In this document: positions 9,218-15,811 of the stretch, piece by piece
Layout: every line of letters begins with the position of its first letter
Position numbering within the stretch: the stretch's first letter is position 1
Source of the DNA: Prevotella communis
Lineage (GTDB): Bacteria > Bacteroidota > Bacteroidia > Bacteroidales > Bacteroidaceae
Direction: 5' to 3'
Assembly: GCF_022024115.1 (NCBI RefSeq)
Contig: NZ_CP091792.1
Location: 2,108,001 to 2,172,000 of the forward strand
DNA length: 64,000 nt
Notes under the pieces: generated by a model
Databases searched by the model: none
What the model was told of the DNA's origin: nothing
What the model saw: only the letters and a program-made list of their open reading frames with translations
Program-made: the position numbers and the translations under genes

Positions 9218-9619
9218 CTATTTCACGCGTTCATAGTTATATTGGAACGGATGACCATCGACTCTCTCGAAAGTAAAATGGTCTGCATCCTCTTCATGTA
9301 CGCTATACGAGCCTTCTCCGTCTATATATAGAGAGCAATACTCGTACTCGTAGTAGTTACCGTGACCGCCCATCATTTCGCCAACGCTCTTTCTGACTGA
9401 AAGCGAATACGGAACAGAATCGTTCATCATGCCGTCAGAGGAAAACTTGATAGTCTTTCCCCAGACACCATAATGCTCTTCACTCGTCTGCCATGTGCCG
9501 ACGAGTATCTGCTTGAAGTGAGCAAGGTCTATCTTGTTCACCACATCGTCGTTGCCGTCATCGTCACCACATCCGACGAAGGCAAAAGCCATCAAAGCAA
9601 AGATTAGCCATTTCCTCAT
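9218..9619 (-). CDS. Phage lipoprotein co-transcribed with the CI repressor
   Basis: A 133-residue protein with a lipoprotein signal peptide: hydrophobic residues 4-16 ending in FVGC, then an acidic Asp-rich linker. The mature domain (GTWQTSEEHYGVWGKTIKFSSDG) looks like a small lipocalin-type beta barrel, though this is a visual impression. It starts 1 base after the repressor stop codon, so it should be expressed in the lysogen. That position is typical of lysogenic-conversion or superinfection-exclusion genes. No family was recognised and the function is inferred only from context. Confidence 0.7.
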   Translation of the reverse strand: MRKWLIFALMAFAFVGCGDDDGNDDVVNKIDLAHFKQILVGTWQTSEEHYGVWGKTIKFSSDGMMNDSVPYSLSVRKSVGEMMGGHGNYYEYEYCSLYIDGEGSYSVHEEDADHFTFERVDGHPFQYNYERVK

Positions 9620-9620
9620 A

Positions 9621-10208
9621 TCAAAACACTCTAACTAAACCTACAACCAAACTGACAGAGTAAACATCTTCCCCAGGAACGAAGAACTCAGGGTACTGCT
9701 TATTGTCAGACACACACCGAAATCCATTCTCCCCTTCATACAGTCTCTTGACGACAATTCCCTGCGAGGTGAACAAAACGTGAGGCTTTCCCCATTGAAC
9801 GAAAGCCTTCTCGTTCACTTTCAGGCAAGCTATCTCGTCGCCACTACGAAACTCTGGCTCCATGGAGTCGCCACGAACCATGATCGTGAAGTCATAGCGA
9901 GGCATCTGTGCTATCACAGGCATTGGCTCGCTATATTCTTCTATGGCTTCTGATAATGTACCCGCGCAAGCGTATGTGAGAATACGCGGGCGCGTGTCCT
10001 TTTCAGACACATTCCCGCAGAGCCAGTCGAGACTCACATCAAAAACATCTGCAACCTTCTCGGCGAGAGGCATGACGTTCTTCTTGCCGCTCAGCATCTC
10101 AGAAATCATGGAGTCGCTAAAGCCTACCATCTTGGCAAGCCCCTTCTGATTCAGATTCCTGCTGGTGAGCAAGGCTTTTATGTTCTTTGAAACCTCGTCT
10201 TTGTTCAT
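9621..10208 (-). CDS. LexA/CI-like prophage repressor (HTH plus S24 autoprotease)
   Basis: A 195-residue repressor. Residues 5-65 form an XRE helix-turn-helix (QKGLAKMVGFSDSMISEMLSG). Residues about 78-195 form an S24 peptidase domain: cleavage site Ala82-Gly83 in YACAGTL, catalytic Ser115 in RGDSMEPEF and Lys154 in IVVKRL. Spacing agrees with LexA, so RecA-stimulated self-cleavage after DNA damage, and hence inducibility, is expected. It is transcribed away from the early operon. A TATCTTTG promoter box lies at 10354-10361 on the minus strand, among GCGAAT-type half-sites that suggest autoregulation. Confidence 0.92.
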   Translation of the reverse strand: MNKDEVSKNIKALLTSRNLNQKGLAKMVGFSDSMISEMLSGKKNVMPLAEKVADVFDVSLDWLCGNVSEKDTRPRILTYACAGTLSEAIEEYSEPMPVIAQMPRYDFTIMVRGDSMEPEFRSGDEIACLKVNEKAFVQWGKPHVLFTSQGIVVKRLYEGENGFRCVSDNKQYPEFFVPGEDVYSVSLVVGLVRVF

Positions 10209-10462
10209 AGGAATATGTTTAATTGTGTCACTTTTTTCAAAAGTTTGTTATTATTTCGCAGATATTTCTCGATTAGCGAATTATAATTCTTATTTTTGCA
10301 AATGGTTTCGCAAACGAACTCGTAACGGATGCGTCCGCAATCAATCTTGGGTGCAAAGATACGCATTTATCACCATTCGTATGCATATTCCTGCGAATAA
10401 TACGCGAATAATAACAAAATTTGGCAATAAAACGTGAATAATTAACAAATAAATACAAAACG
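10209..10462. promoter_or_regulatory. Lysogeny switch: operators and divergent promoters
   Basis: The region separates the repressor (minus) from the early operon (plus). On the minus strand TATCTTTG lies at 10354-10361. On the plus strand TATTTTTG lies at 10291-10298 and a weaker AAAATTTG near 10417. Copies of the half-site GCGAAT or its complement occur at about 10254 (TTTCGC), 10275 (GCGAATTAT), 10376 (ATTCGT), 10393 (GCGAATAAT) and 10404 (GCGAATAAT). They flank and overlap the promoter boxes, as expected for repressor operators. No long gene is supported in this interval. Confidence 0.6.
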
Positions 10463-10660
10463 ATGAAAGCAAAAAGAAAACCCATCATCCAAGTGCCGCA
10501 CGGCAATGTAGATAAAATCTGCAAGGCCGTCCGATGCAGACGTACCGCCGTTTACGATGCGCTGGCCTTCAAGACCAACTCAGAACTGGCCAACCTCATT
10601 CGCCAGACTGCCATCAGTACATACGGTGGCGTGAAGACTACGAAGCTCATCATGTCATAA
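10463..10660 (+). CDS. Small helix-turn-helix regulator, Cro-like candidate
   Basis: A 65-residue basic protein, the first gene of the early operon and divergent from the CI gene. The segment DKICKAVRCRRTAVYDALAF reads as a helix-turn-helix, followed by SELANLIRQTAISTYGG. Position, size and charge suit a Cro-type anti-repressor or early regulator. The same layout, a short HTH gene opposite CI, is common in Bacteroidales prophages, but no named family was recognised. Confidence 0.6.
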   Translation: MKAKRKPIIQVPHGNVDKICKAVRCRRTAVYDALAFKTNSELANLIRQTAISTYGGVKTTKLIMS

Positions 10661-10661
10661 C

Positions 10662-10754
10662 ATGGCTCTCGTCACTCTCCTGACTGTCTGCATAGCAGGA
10701 ACAGTCTATCTCAGAAAAGAAATCAGTTACCTGTCTCAAAATTTATGGAAATAG
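10662..10754 (+). CDS. 30-residue membrane peptide
   Basis: The frame starts 1 base after the previous stop codon and overlaps the next gene by 10 bases. The peptide has a hydrophobic N-terminal half (LVTLLTVCIAGTVYL) and a short charged tail. Tight packing in the operon supports translation, but the length makes it uncertain. Confidence 0.4.
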   Translation: MALVTLLTVCIAGTVYLRKEISYLSQNLWK

Positions 10755-11011
10755 AACTCTCACCAAAGTCAATCAGCCTGCTTGCCGACGCTCTCGCTCC
10801 ACGTGTCGCCGTCATCATCATGCAGAAGATGAACGAAGACCCGATGAAGGAAGAGTGGGTTGACACAAGAACAGCAGCAAGGATTCTCGGTATCAAGCCC
10901 AATACATTGCGTAAGAATATCGACAAGTACACTCACGTCAAGTCCGGCGACAAAAGGCAGGGACATTTGCTCTTCCTACGCTCCGAACTCATAAACGCTT
11001 TCGCAAAATGA
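10745..11011 (+). CDS. Helix-turn-helix domain protein (excisionase/HTH_17-like)
   Basis: An 88-residue protein. The N-terminal half is a hydrophobic helix. The C-terminal half (WVDTRTAARILGIKPNTLRKNI, then GHLLFLRSELINAF) matches the MerR/excisionase-like HTH_17 pattern, in which a winged helix reads DNA. In phages such proteins act as excisionases or early regulators. No integrase is nearby to favour the excisionase reading. It overlaps the next small gene by the ATGA arrangement. Confidence 0.65.
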   Translation: MEIELSPKSISLLADALAPRVAVIIMQKMNEDPMKEEWVDTRTAARILGIKPNTLRKNIDKYTHVKSGDKRQGHLLFLRSELINAFAK

Positions 11012-11133
11012 TACTACCAGACCCATTCGCAGGATGGACGAAACGAGAGAAGAGAGACTTCTGGTTCTCACTCTTCTTCACCGTCATCGGCTGCATAGCA
11101 TTATTCACAATTCTAATTATCACCGCCCCATGA
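11008..11133 (+). CDS. 41-residue single-pass membrane protein
   Basis: The start overlaps the stop of the upstream HTH gene (ATGA) and the stop overlaps the next start. The first 18 residues are charged (KREKRD) and residues 19-40 are strongly hydrophobic, so it should be an N-in membrane protein. Chained overlaps on both sides make real translation likely. Function unknown. Confidence 0.5.
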   Translation: MILPDPFAGWTKREKRDFWFSLFFTVIGCIALFTILIITAP

Positions 11134-11351
11134 GCAAAGCAAAAGCACTTGAACGGATGAAGAAAAGCAGTCCGTCAACCTACAACAAAGTAAAGGCACT
11201 GATCGAACAGCATGAGTGCCTGTGGAACCTACCCTTCGACAAGTTCCAAGAGCTGTGCGGAAAGACACTCCGACAGCTGGTTAAGGAAGGACACTGCAAG
11301 AAGCCGTTGTCCGAAGATGTTCTCAGGGCCAAACACGTACTGGCCATCTAA
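11130..11351 (+). CDS. Hypothetical early protein
   Basis: A 73-residue basic, mostly helical protein starting at the ATGA overlap at 11130. An upstream in-frame start at 11034 would lie inside the membrane-peptide gene. No motif was recognised. After its TAA stop the same frame stays open to 11564, including the candidate gene at 11430, so a past single gene split by a stop is possible. Confidence 0.5.
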   Translation: MSKAKALERMKKSSPSTYNKVKALIEQHECLWNLPFDKFQELCGKTLRQLVKEGHCKKPLSEDVLRAKHVLAI

Positions 11352-11429
11352 CGGCTCTTCGCCGTCGCTGCTCCTGCAGCACATTCGCTCTTTGACTTAT
11401 TGATACAACAAAGGAAGGATGAAACGCTT

Positions 11430-11564
11430 ATGCGGTTCGGTATGTCCGAAGTGGATTCACGTTCTGATTACTTACTCTTTGTGGCTACGACTCTTAGGCC
11501 AGCACATGACAAAACAGAACGCCACGACTTGGGTTGCGCCAAGCGCCGCAACACGGATGGTTAG
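11430..11564 (+). CDS. Possible small gene overlapping tRNA-Trp
   Basis: A 44-residue frame whose sequence (SEVDSRSDYLLFVATTLRPAHD) looks protein-like. It is in the same frame as the gene ending at 11351. Its end overlaps the first 11 bases of the tRNA. It could be a remnant of a longer gene. A competing frame at 11419 runs through the whole tRNA and was rejected. Confidence 0.3.
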   Translation: MRFGMSEVDSRSDYLLFVATTLRPAHDKTERHDLGCAKRRNTDG

Positions 11565-11628
11565 TTCAGCAGGTAGAACGTCGGTCTCCAAAACCGAATG
11601 TCGGGGGTTCGAGTCCTCCACCATCTGC
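11554..11628 (+). tRNA. tRNA-Trp (anticodon CCA)
   Basis: A cloverleaf can be drawn by hand. Acceptor CGGATGG pairs with CCATCTG (one G-T pair), D-stem GTTC/GAAC, anticodon stem TCGGT/ACCGA with loop CTCCAAA, and T-stem GGGGG/CCTCC with loop TTCGAGT. The anticodon is CCA. The 3' CCA is not encoded. It lies inside the early operon and probably supplements the host tRNA pool. Confidence 0.88.
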
Positions 11629-11693
11629 AAGATTCGCAAAGAACTCATAAATGATACCTATGGCTCTGGCGAGAGCCGAAAAACCTAAACCCA

Positions 11694-11726
11694 CCCTTTC
11701 CTCTCGTGAGAGCCGGAAGGGTTTTT
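11694..11726 (+). terminator. Stem-loop terminator after tRNA-Trp
   Basis: CCCTTTCC pairs with GGAAGGG with one bulged T, the loop contains the self-pairing CTCTCGTGAGAG, and TTTTT follows. The loop motif CTCGTGAGAGCCG recurs in the terminator at 63104. It should end or weaken transcription before the FISUMP gene. No promoter was recognised for that gene. Confidence 0.6.
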
Positions 11727-11771
11727 AATAAACGACAATTCACCCTATTTATTCACATAAAATCATTCAGC

Positions 11772-12536
11772 ATGAAAGATTCAACAAACATCAAGATGCA
11801 GCTCCTTGATAAATATGGGGATGCAAGTTGCATGGAGTCTGTGGACTTCTGCCGTGCGGCCTATCGGTTCATTACCGAAGAAGATGATGCCGCAACACCT
11901 TCTACAGAACAGCATGACATCGTTTCTGCTCCAGCCCACGTGCAGGCTATTGATCTTGGCCTGCCGTCAGGAACTCTCTGGGCCGATCGTAACGTAGGTG
12001 CCAAGTCACCCGAAGATTACGGAGCATTCTTCTCTTGGGGAAACACAGAACCTCTCTATCCTGTAAACAGCGGAAATGACTGGGGTGACGATGATGATGT
12101 TTTCGCCGAGGAATGTGCTTTCACCGAAGACAACTACAAGAAGACTGAGGGTTACAAACTGAAAGGCGATATCGACATCTCTCACGACGCTGCACGTATA
12201 AACATGGGAGAACCTTGGTTGATGCCTACATCAGAGCAGTTCCAGGAACTCTACGATAACTGCACTTGGATTCGCAAGACGATCAACGGAATGAACGGCT
12301 ACTTGGTAACGTCGAAAATCAACGGCAACTCCATCTTCTTCGCGTGTGCGGGATATTGTTATGGTGCGTCGCTCTACCTTCGCGGATCGTACGGCTACTA
12401 CTGGTCGTCCACGTACTACTCTGCCACGAATGCGCGCTACTTGAGCTTCAGTAGTTCGAGTGTCAGTCCTCAGAGCTACAGCAGTCGGCGCTACGGCTTC
12501 TCTGTGCGGGCTGTTCAGAAGTTGCCTAAGAAGTAA
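11772..12536 (+). CDS. FISUMP-domain protein, remote DGR target 1
   Basis: A 254-residue protein. Residues 1-55 are charged and helical with no signal peptide. A FISUMP domain (Fibrobacter succinogenes major paralogous domain) fills the rest: AIDLGLPSGTLWADRNVG, then FSWGNTEPL, PWLMPTSEQFQELYDNC, and the ending GFSVRAVQ. The last about 65 residues are DGR variable repeat 1 (12361-12518), so the binding face is expected to be hypervariable. It is 24 kb from the reverse transcriptase and on the other strand, among early genes, with no tail-type N-terminus. What the diversified protein binds is unknown. Confidence 0.85.
   Translation: MKDSTNIKMQLLDKYGDASCMESVDFCRAAYRFITEEDDAATPSTEQHDIVSAPAHVQAIDLGLPSGTLWADRNVGAKSPEDYGAFFSWGNTEPLYPVNSGNDWGDDDDVFAEECAFTEDNYKKTEGYKLKGDIDISHDAARINMGEPWLMPTSEQFQELYDNCTWIRKTINGMNGYLVTSKINGNSIFFACAGYCYGASLYLRGSYGYYWSSTYYSATNARYLSFSSSSVSPQSYSSRRYGFSVRAVQKLPKK
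12361..12518 (+). repeat. DGR variable repeat VR1
   Basis: These 158 bases align without gaps to the template repeat at 36627-36784 (opposite strand). Seventeen substitutions are seen and all fall where the template coding strand has A: mostly AAC to TAC or AGC, AAT to AGT, one AAT to CTT and one ACG to GCG. The last 24 bases (GGCTTC to GTTCAG) are identical to the template and act as the IMH-like anchor. Confidence 0.93.
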
Positions 12537-12554
12537 TCACACATTCTTTCACGC

Positions 12555-12594
12555 CCATGCCGATTACCGCCATCCACAAGAGGGCGCGGCATGG
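12555..12594 (+). repeat. Hairpin downstream of VR1
   Basis: CCATGCCG at 12555-12562 pairs perfectly with CGGCATGG at 12587-12594; inside, CGCC can pair with GGCG around CACAAG. It begins 36 bases past VR1. A 42-base relative with the identical outer stem follows VR2 at 37635-37676. Hairpins after the variable repeat aid target recognition in the Bordetella phage BPP-1 DGR, so a similar role is inferred. Confidence 0.75.
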
Positions 12595-12615
12595 TCGGAA
12601 AGAATGTCATCCAAC

Positions 12616-12692
12616 CGTGGCAGAAAGTCCGTAAAATGGTGCGACGGATAAGTAAGTTTGGCCTGAGCGAGGTTCGAGTCCTCCTGCCACGA
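12616..12692 (+). other. tRNA-like element, degenerate
   Basis: A perfect 7-bp acceptor stem (CGTGGCA/TGCCACG), a T-loop TTCGAGT and an encoded CCA (12693-12695) are present. The D-arm is weak and no 5-bp anticodon stem forms: the best attempt has a mismatch and an 8-base loop. No anticodon can be assigned. It may be a decayed tRNA gene or a structural mimic. Confidence 0.45.
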
Positions 12693-12712
12693 CCAACAAA
12701 TCTTTTAAGAAT

Positions 12713-12832
12713 ATGAACTACAAGGAACAAAAAGCAGAATGGTTGCGCAAGCATCCGAAAGCAACAGCAGAAGAAGCCTACGAGGCAGGTTATCAACAGT
12801 CAACGGACAACTGGTGCCGACGTGAACGATGA
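12713..12832 (+). CDS. 39-residue hypothetical protein
   Basis: The frame starts at 12713 and ends in an ATGA overlap with the next gene. The peptide is charged and helical (YKEQKAEWLRKHPKATAEEA). The tight junction to the following gene supports translation. No family was recognised. Confidence 0.45.
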   Translation: MNYKEQKAEWLRKHPKATAEEAYEAGYQQSTDNWCRRER

Positions 12833-13038
12833 CGGCTCTCGACATTCTCTTCAACCTGCGTCAGCAACGACGCGACGCGCACATCCAACCTGACTTCGTT
12901 CCAGAAAATACACTGTTCAGAGCGCTTGATGGTTCTGCCGTCGAGAACCCAAAGCAGCAACTCAACGAGGCGTTCCGGCAAGGAAAGATTCGTCTTCACA
13001 GAACCGTCAACGGACGCTCCGTAGAACTCATTGACTGA
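12829..13038 (+). CDS. Hypothetical protein
   Basis: A 69-residue basic protein that overlaps the preceding small gene by 4 bases. The middle (GSAVENPKQQLNEAFRQGKIRL) suggests a small helical regulatory or DNA-associated protein, but no motif supports that firmly. It is the last small gene before the clamp gene. Confidence 0.5.
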   Translation: MTALDILFNLRQQRRDAHIQPDFVPENTLFRALDGSAVENPKQQLNEAFRQGKIRLHRTVNGRSVELID

Positions 13039-13230
13039 ATTTCCCAATCAATCTTTATACGATTAATAAGGAGTAAAGCCTCTCGCGACGAGCCGTATTA
13101 CTCAGATATATTTATTTGTGAAATTCATAAACCAGTGGATGCCACCTGTGAAGGCCGCATCCATTTCTCCAAGCAGTCTCTCGCTCAGCGGCTCTTCCGC
13201 TGAGTACACATAACCCCAAAACACAAGATT
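13039..13230. other. Leader of the clamp gene with stacked hairpins
   Basis: No gene is seen in these 192 bases. Hairpins occur at about 13071-13098 (GAGTAA/TTACTC around CTCTCGCGACGAG), 13136-13162 (TGGATGC/GCATCCA) and 13184-13204 (CTCAGCGG/CCGCTGAG). The last ends 26 bases before the clamp start codon. They could pause transcription or set translation of the replication block. Confidence 0.4.
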
Positions 13231-14634
13231 ATGAAGCAAAAGAAAAAGAAATTCTCGTCAGCCGAGAAGATGCTGCCGCTACTTCAGCAGCTACAACAGA
13301 CCTACGCCAACAGGTGTGACTCCTTTTGGATTCACACAAGAGCAGAAAGCGGACGTTTCTGGATAGACGTTTCCGTAAACACTGATGGACTCGCCTTTGC
13401 CGACTTTAGCTTCTACCAGTTCGACAAGGCAGAGACACTTGAACGTAAGTACAACCGACTCTGTGATTATCTCAAACAAGTTTATTTTCTAATTCATTCG
13501 CTTATGAAATTCGTAGTTTCAAAGAAAGCACTCGAAGAGGACATCAAAGCCCTCTCGAAAGTCATCAACAAGAAGAACGCGCTGCCCATCCTCTCGGACT
13601 TCGTGCTCGAAGTAAAGAACACCACGCTTATCATCATGGCTTCCGATGGTGAAATCTGTGTGCAGACACAGGTGCAGCTCTCTGAGAATGAAGGTGGCGA
13701 CGGTATCTTCTGCCTGCCACAAGAGGACATCACCAACGCCCTCAAACAACTCTCTGAACAGCCCATCACCATCGAGGCATCGCTGGAACTGGGCAACTGT
13801 ACGGTCACTCATTCCTCTGGCTCCTTCTCGTTCATCTGCGAGTCTTCCGACGAGTACCCGAAGCCTCACTTCCCATCGCCTGAGTCCACGGCCATCAACA
13901 TCGACACCGAACAGGTGAAGAAAGCCATCGCCCGCTCTCTCTTCGCAGTAGCTCACGACGAGTTGCGACCAGTAATGAACGGCATCCACTTCAACTTCAC
14001 CAAGGACTATACCGACGTGGTGGCATCCGACGGTCACCGACTCATTCGCAACCGCGAGTATGGAGTCATCGTTGACCATCCCGCCTCGTTCATCATGCCT
14101 GCCAAGGCTGCAAAGTTCATCAACACCGCTCTTGGCAAAGATGGTGGTCAGGTGACGTTCCAGTTCGATGACAACAACTGTGTGGCCACCTTCGACTCTA
14201 CAACGGTCAACTTCCGACTCATTGAGGGCCGCTATCCTAACTACGATAGCGTTATTCCAAAGAAGACCAACCACGACGCAGTGGTTGACCGCCTCTCATT
14301 GATCAACGGCCTGCAGCGCGTCAGCCCCTTCGCCAACGAGTCAAGCAATCTCATTAAGTTCACCTTCAATGACAATGTGCTCACACTCGACGCTGAGGAC
14401 TTCGACTTCTCACGCACGGCAACAAACCGTGTCGCCTGCGACTTCTCTGACAAGCAGCTCGCCATCGGATTCAAGGGTGCCAGTGCCATCGAGATTCTTA
14501 AGAACCTCACGGCTCCCGAGGTCATCTTTAAGATTGTTGACCCCTCTCACGGCTGCATCATCATCCCCAACGACGATGACATCACCGAAGAGGAAATCAC
14601 CGCTCTGCTCATGCCAATGCTTATCAACGACTAA
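13231..14634 (+). CDS. dnaN: DNA polymerase III beta-type sliding clamp with N-terminal extension
   Basis: A 467-residue frame. Residues 92-467 match the bacterial beta clamp, beginning MKFVVSKKALEED like a canonical DnaN, with three repeated clamp domains (for example ASDGHRLIRNREY and LIEGRYPNYDSVIP). Residues 1-91 are an extra basic, tryptophan-containing part (CDSFWIHTRAESGRFWIDVSV) joined without a stop. Translation could begin at 13231 or at 13504; the latter would give a 376-residue clamp of normal size. The clamp tethers polymerase to DNA. A phage-borne copy suggests control of replisome loading. The first 91 residues may be a separate domain fused by stop loss. Confidence 0.88.
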   Translation: MKQKKKKFSSAEKMLPLLQQLQQTYANRCDSFWIHTRAESGRFWIDVSVNTDGLAFADFSFYQFDKAETLERKYNRLCDYLKQVYFLIHSLMKFVVSKKALEEDIKALSKVINKKNALPILSDFVLEVKNTTLIIMASDGEICVQTQVQLSENEGGDGIFCLPQEDITNALKQLSEQPITIEASLELGNCTVTHSSGSFSFICESSDEYPKPHFPSPESTAINIDTEQVKKAIARSLFAVAHDELRPVMNGIHFNFTKDYTDVVASDGHRLIRNREYGVIVDHPASFIMPAKAAKFINTALGKDGGQVTFQFDDNNCVATFDSTTVNFRLIEGRYPNYDSVIPKKTNHDAVVDRLSLINGLQRVSPFANESSNLIKFTFNDNVLTLDAEDFDFSRTATNRVACDFSDKQLAIGFKGASAIEILKNLTAPEVIFKIVDPSHGCIIIPNDDDITEEEITALLMPMLIND

Positions 14635-14638
14635 GCCC

Positions 14639-14911
14639 ATGAACGAGCAGAAGACAACAGTACCCTGTGCATCAGCGCAGGGTTTCCATCACCCTCCTGG
14701 CTCTTTCAAAGAGCATCGCCAGTATTACTACCGTCGTCATGGCCGTTACTTCGAGATTATGAAGTCCGACCCGCCATCACCTAATGGTGTAATGACAGCA
14801 TCACCGCTCTATCCCAATGAGCGCTATCTCTCTCAGCAGGAAGCCAGTCGCCGAGTGTATGAACTCAACGGCTGGCCTCAGAAACAAGAAAGCAAACCAA
14901 TCCATCTTTAG
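14639..14911 (+). CDS. Hypothetical protein with a hairpin repeat in its 5' coding end
   Basis: A 90-residue basic protein starting 4 bases after the clamp stop. Codons 8-15 coincide with a family-A hairpin (stem CCCTGTGC/GCGCAGGG at 14663-14682), so the early residues TVPCASAQGF come from the repeat. The body (YYYRRHGRYFEIM, then QEASRRVYELNGW) looks genuine. No function is recognised. The hairpin could limit ribosome entry. Confidence 0.55.
   Translation: MNEQKTTVPCASAQGFHHPPGSFKEHRQYYYRRHGRYFEIMKSDPPSPNGVMTASPLYPNERYLSQQEASRRVYELNGWPQKQESKPIHL
14663..14682. repeat. Family-A hairpin inside the 14639 gene
   Basis: CCCTGTGC/GCGCAGGG (one G-T pair) with loop ATCA and left flank CAGTA. It begins 22 bases after the start codon of the host gene and is read through in frame. 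Confidence 0.65.
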
Positions 14912-14916
14912 TTTTT

Positions 14917-15798
14917 ATGACAAACATCTTAGAACAGCTCAAAACCATCGAGCACAACAAGATTCCTGACCTCGCTCGTGACAAGTTCATCGAGGTTTAC
15001 ACTCAGAAGTATGGCGCTCAGAACGCCGAGGCCTTCTTCGAGGAACAGCGTGGGTTCTTCCTCGCAGAAATGACATCAGGCTCTTACAAGAACCTGCTGG
15101 CCGCTGCCACTGGAACAAGTATTTACTTCGCATTCCTCTTCCTCGCCATCAACAACCTCTCGCTCGAAAAGGGTCTCTCTACGACCTGCTACCTCGAATG
15201 TCGCTCACAGAAGATTGGTGAGAAGCCTGATCCAAACGGTGGCCGTCCGCAAGCAGTCTATGAGCGCTCTGCCGTCATCACCGTCACAGGCTATGGCGAA
15301 ATCCTGCTCCGTCAGCGAGCCAAGCAGATTCGTTCTGTTGACAATCCGAAAGTGGTCTATGACTGCGACACCTTCCGCTATGGGGAGGACAACGGACAGT
15401 CTTACGTCAAGTACGAGAAGGCCATCCCTCGCCCACAGGGAGCGCGTATCATCGCCTGCTATGTCCGCATCGTCAAGGCCGACGGTACCGTTGACTACTT
15501 CGTGCTCGACACCGACGAAATGCTGCGCTTGAAGCAGTATTCTGGCAAGTCGAACTTCGGAAAGCCTAACGCGCTCTACGGCCAGTCTGCCGACTGCTCC
15601 GATATCGACACTGGATTCTTGAAGTCAAAGACGGTAAAACATGCCTTCAAGGGCTACCCCAAACTCTCTATCGGAACAGGTGGCGCTATGGAGTCCGACA
15701 AGGACGAAGAACCTACACCGGCTCCCGCTGCCACTACCGCCGCTCCTGCCGCACAGGGCGTTCAGGTAGATGCTCCAGAAGACACTCCATTCAATTAA
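14917..15798 (+). CDS. RecT-family single-strand annealing protein
   Basis: A 293-residue protein. Residues about 20-230 fit the RecT/Redbeta-like fold used in phages: KGLSTTCYLECRSQ, VTGYGEILLRQRAKQIRSV and VYDCDTFRYGEDNG. It should anneal complementary single strands during recombination-dependent replication, paired with the nuclease at 17509. The C-terminus is an Ala/Pro linker ending in EDTPFN, which resembles the acidic tip by which SSB recruits partners. It lies in a block recT, coiled-coil protein, small protein, nuclease. Confidence 0.8.
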   Translation: MTNILEQLKTIEHNKIPDLARDKFIEVYTQKYGAQNAEAFFEEQRGFFLAEMTSGSYKNLLAAATGTSIYFAFLFLAINNLSLEKGLSTTCYLECRSQKIGEKPDPNGGRPQAVYERSAVITVTGYGEILLRQRAKQIRSVDNPKVVYDCDTFRYGEDNGQSYVKYEKAIPRPQGARIIACYVRIVKADGTVDYFVLDTDEMLRLKQYSGKSNFGKPNALYGQSADCSDIDTGFLKSKTVKHAFKGYPKLSIGTGGAMESDKDEEPTPAPAATTAAPAAQGVQVDAPEDTPFN

Positions 15799-15811
15799 AC
15801 CAGTAATCATC

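Noticed and set aside
10165..10437. 90-codon frame in the control region
   Set aside because: It covers operators and promoter boxes and begins inside the CI gene on the other strand; it is not protein-like.
11419..11688. 89-codon frame across tRNA-Trp
   Set aside because: It runs through the entire tRNA and its sequence looks non-coding. The competing frame at 11430 is more protein-like.
13519..14274. 251-codon minus-strand frame over the clamp gene
   Set aside because: It is a shadow of the clamp, which has the true domain pattern.
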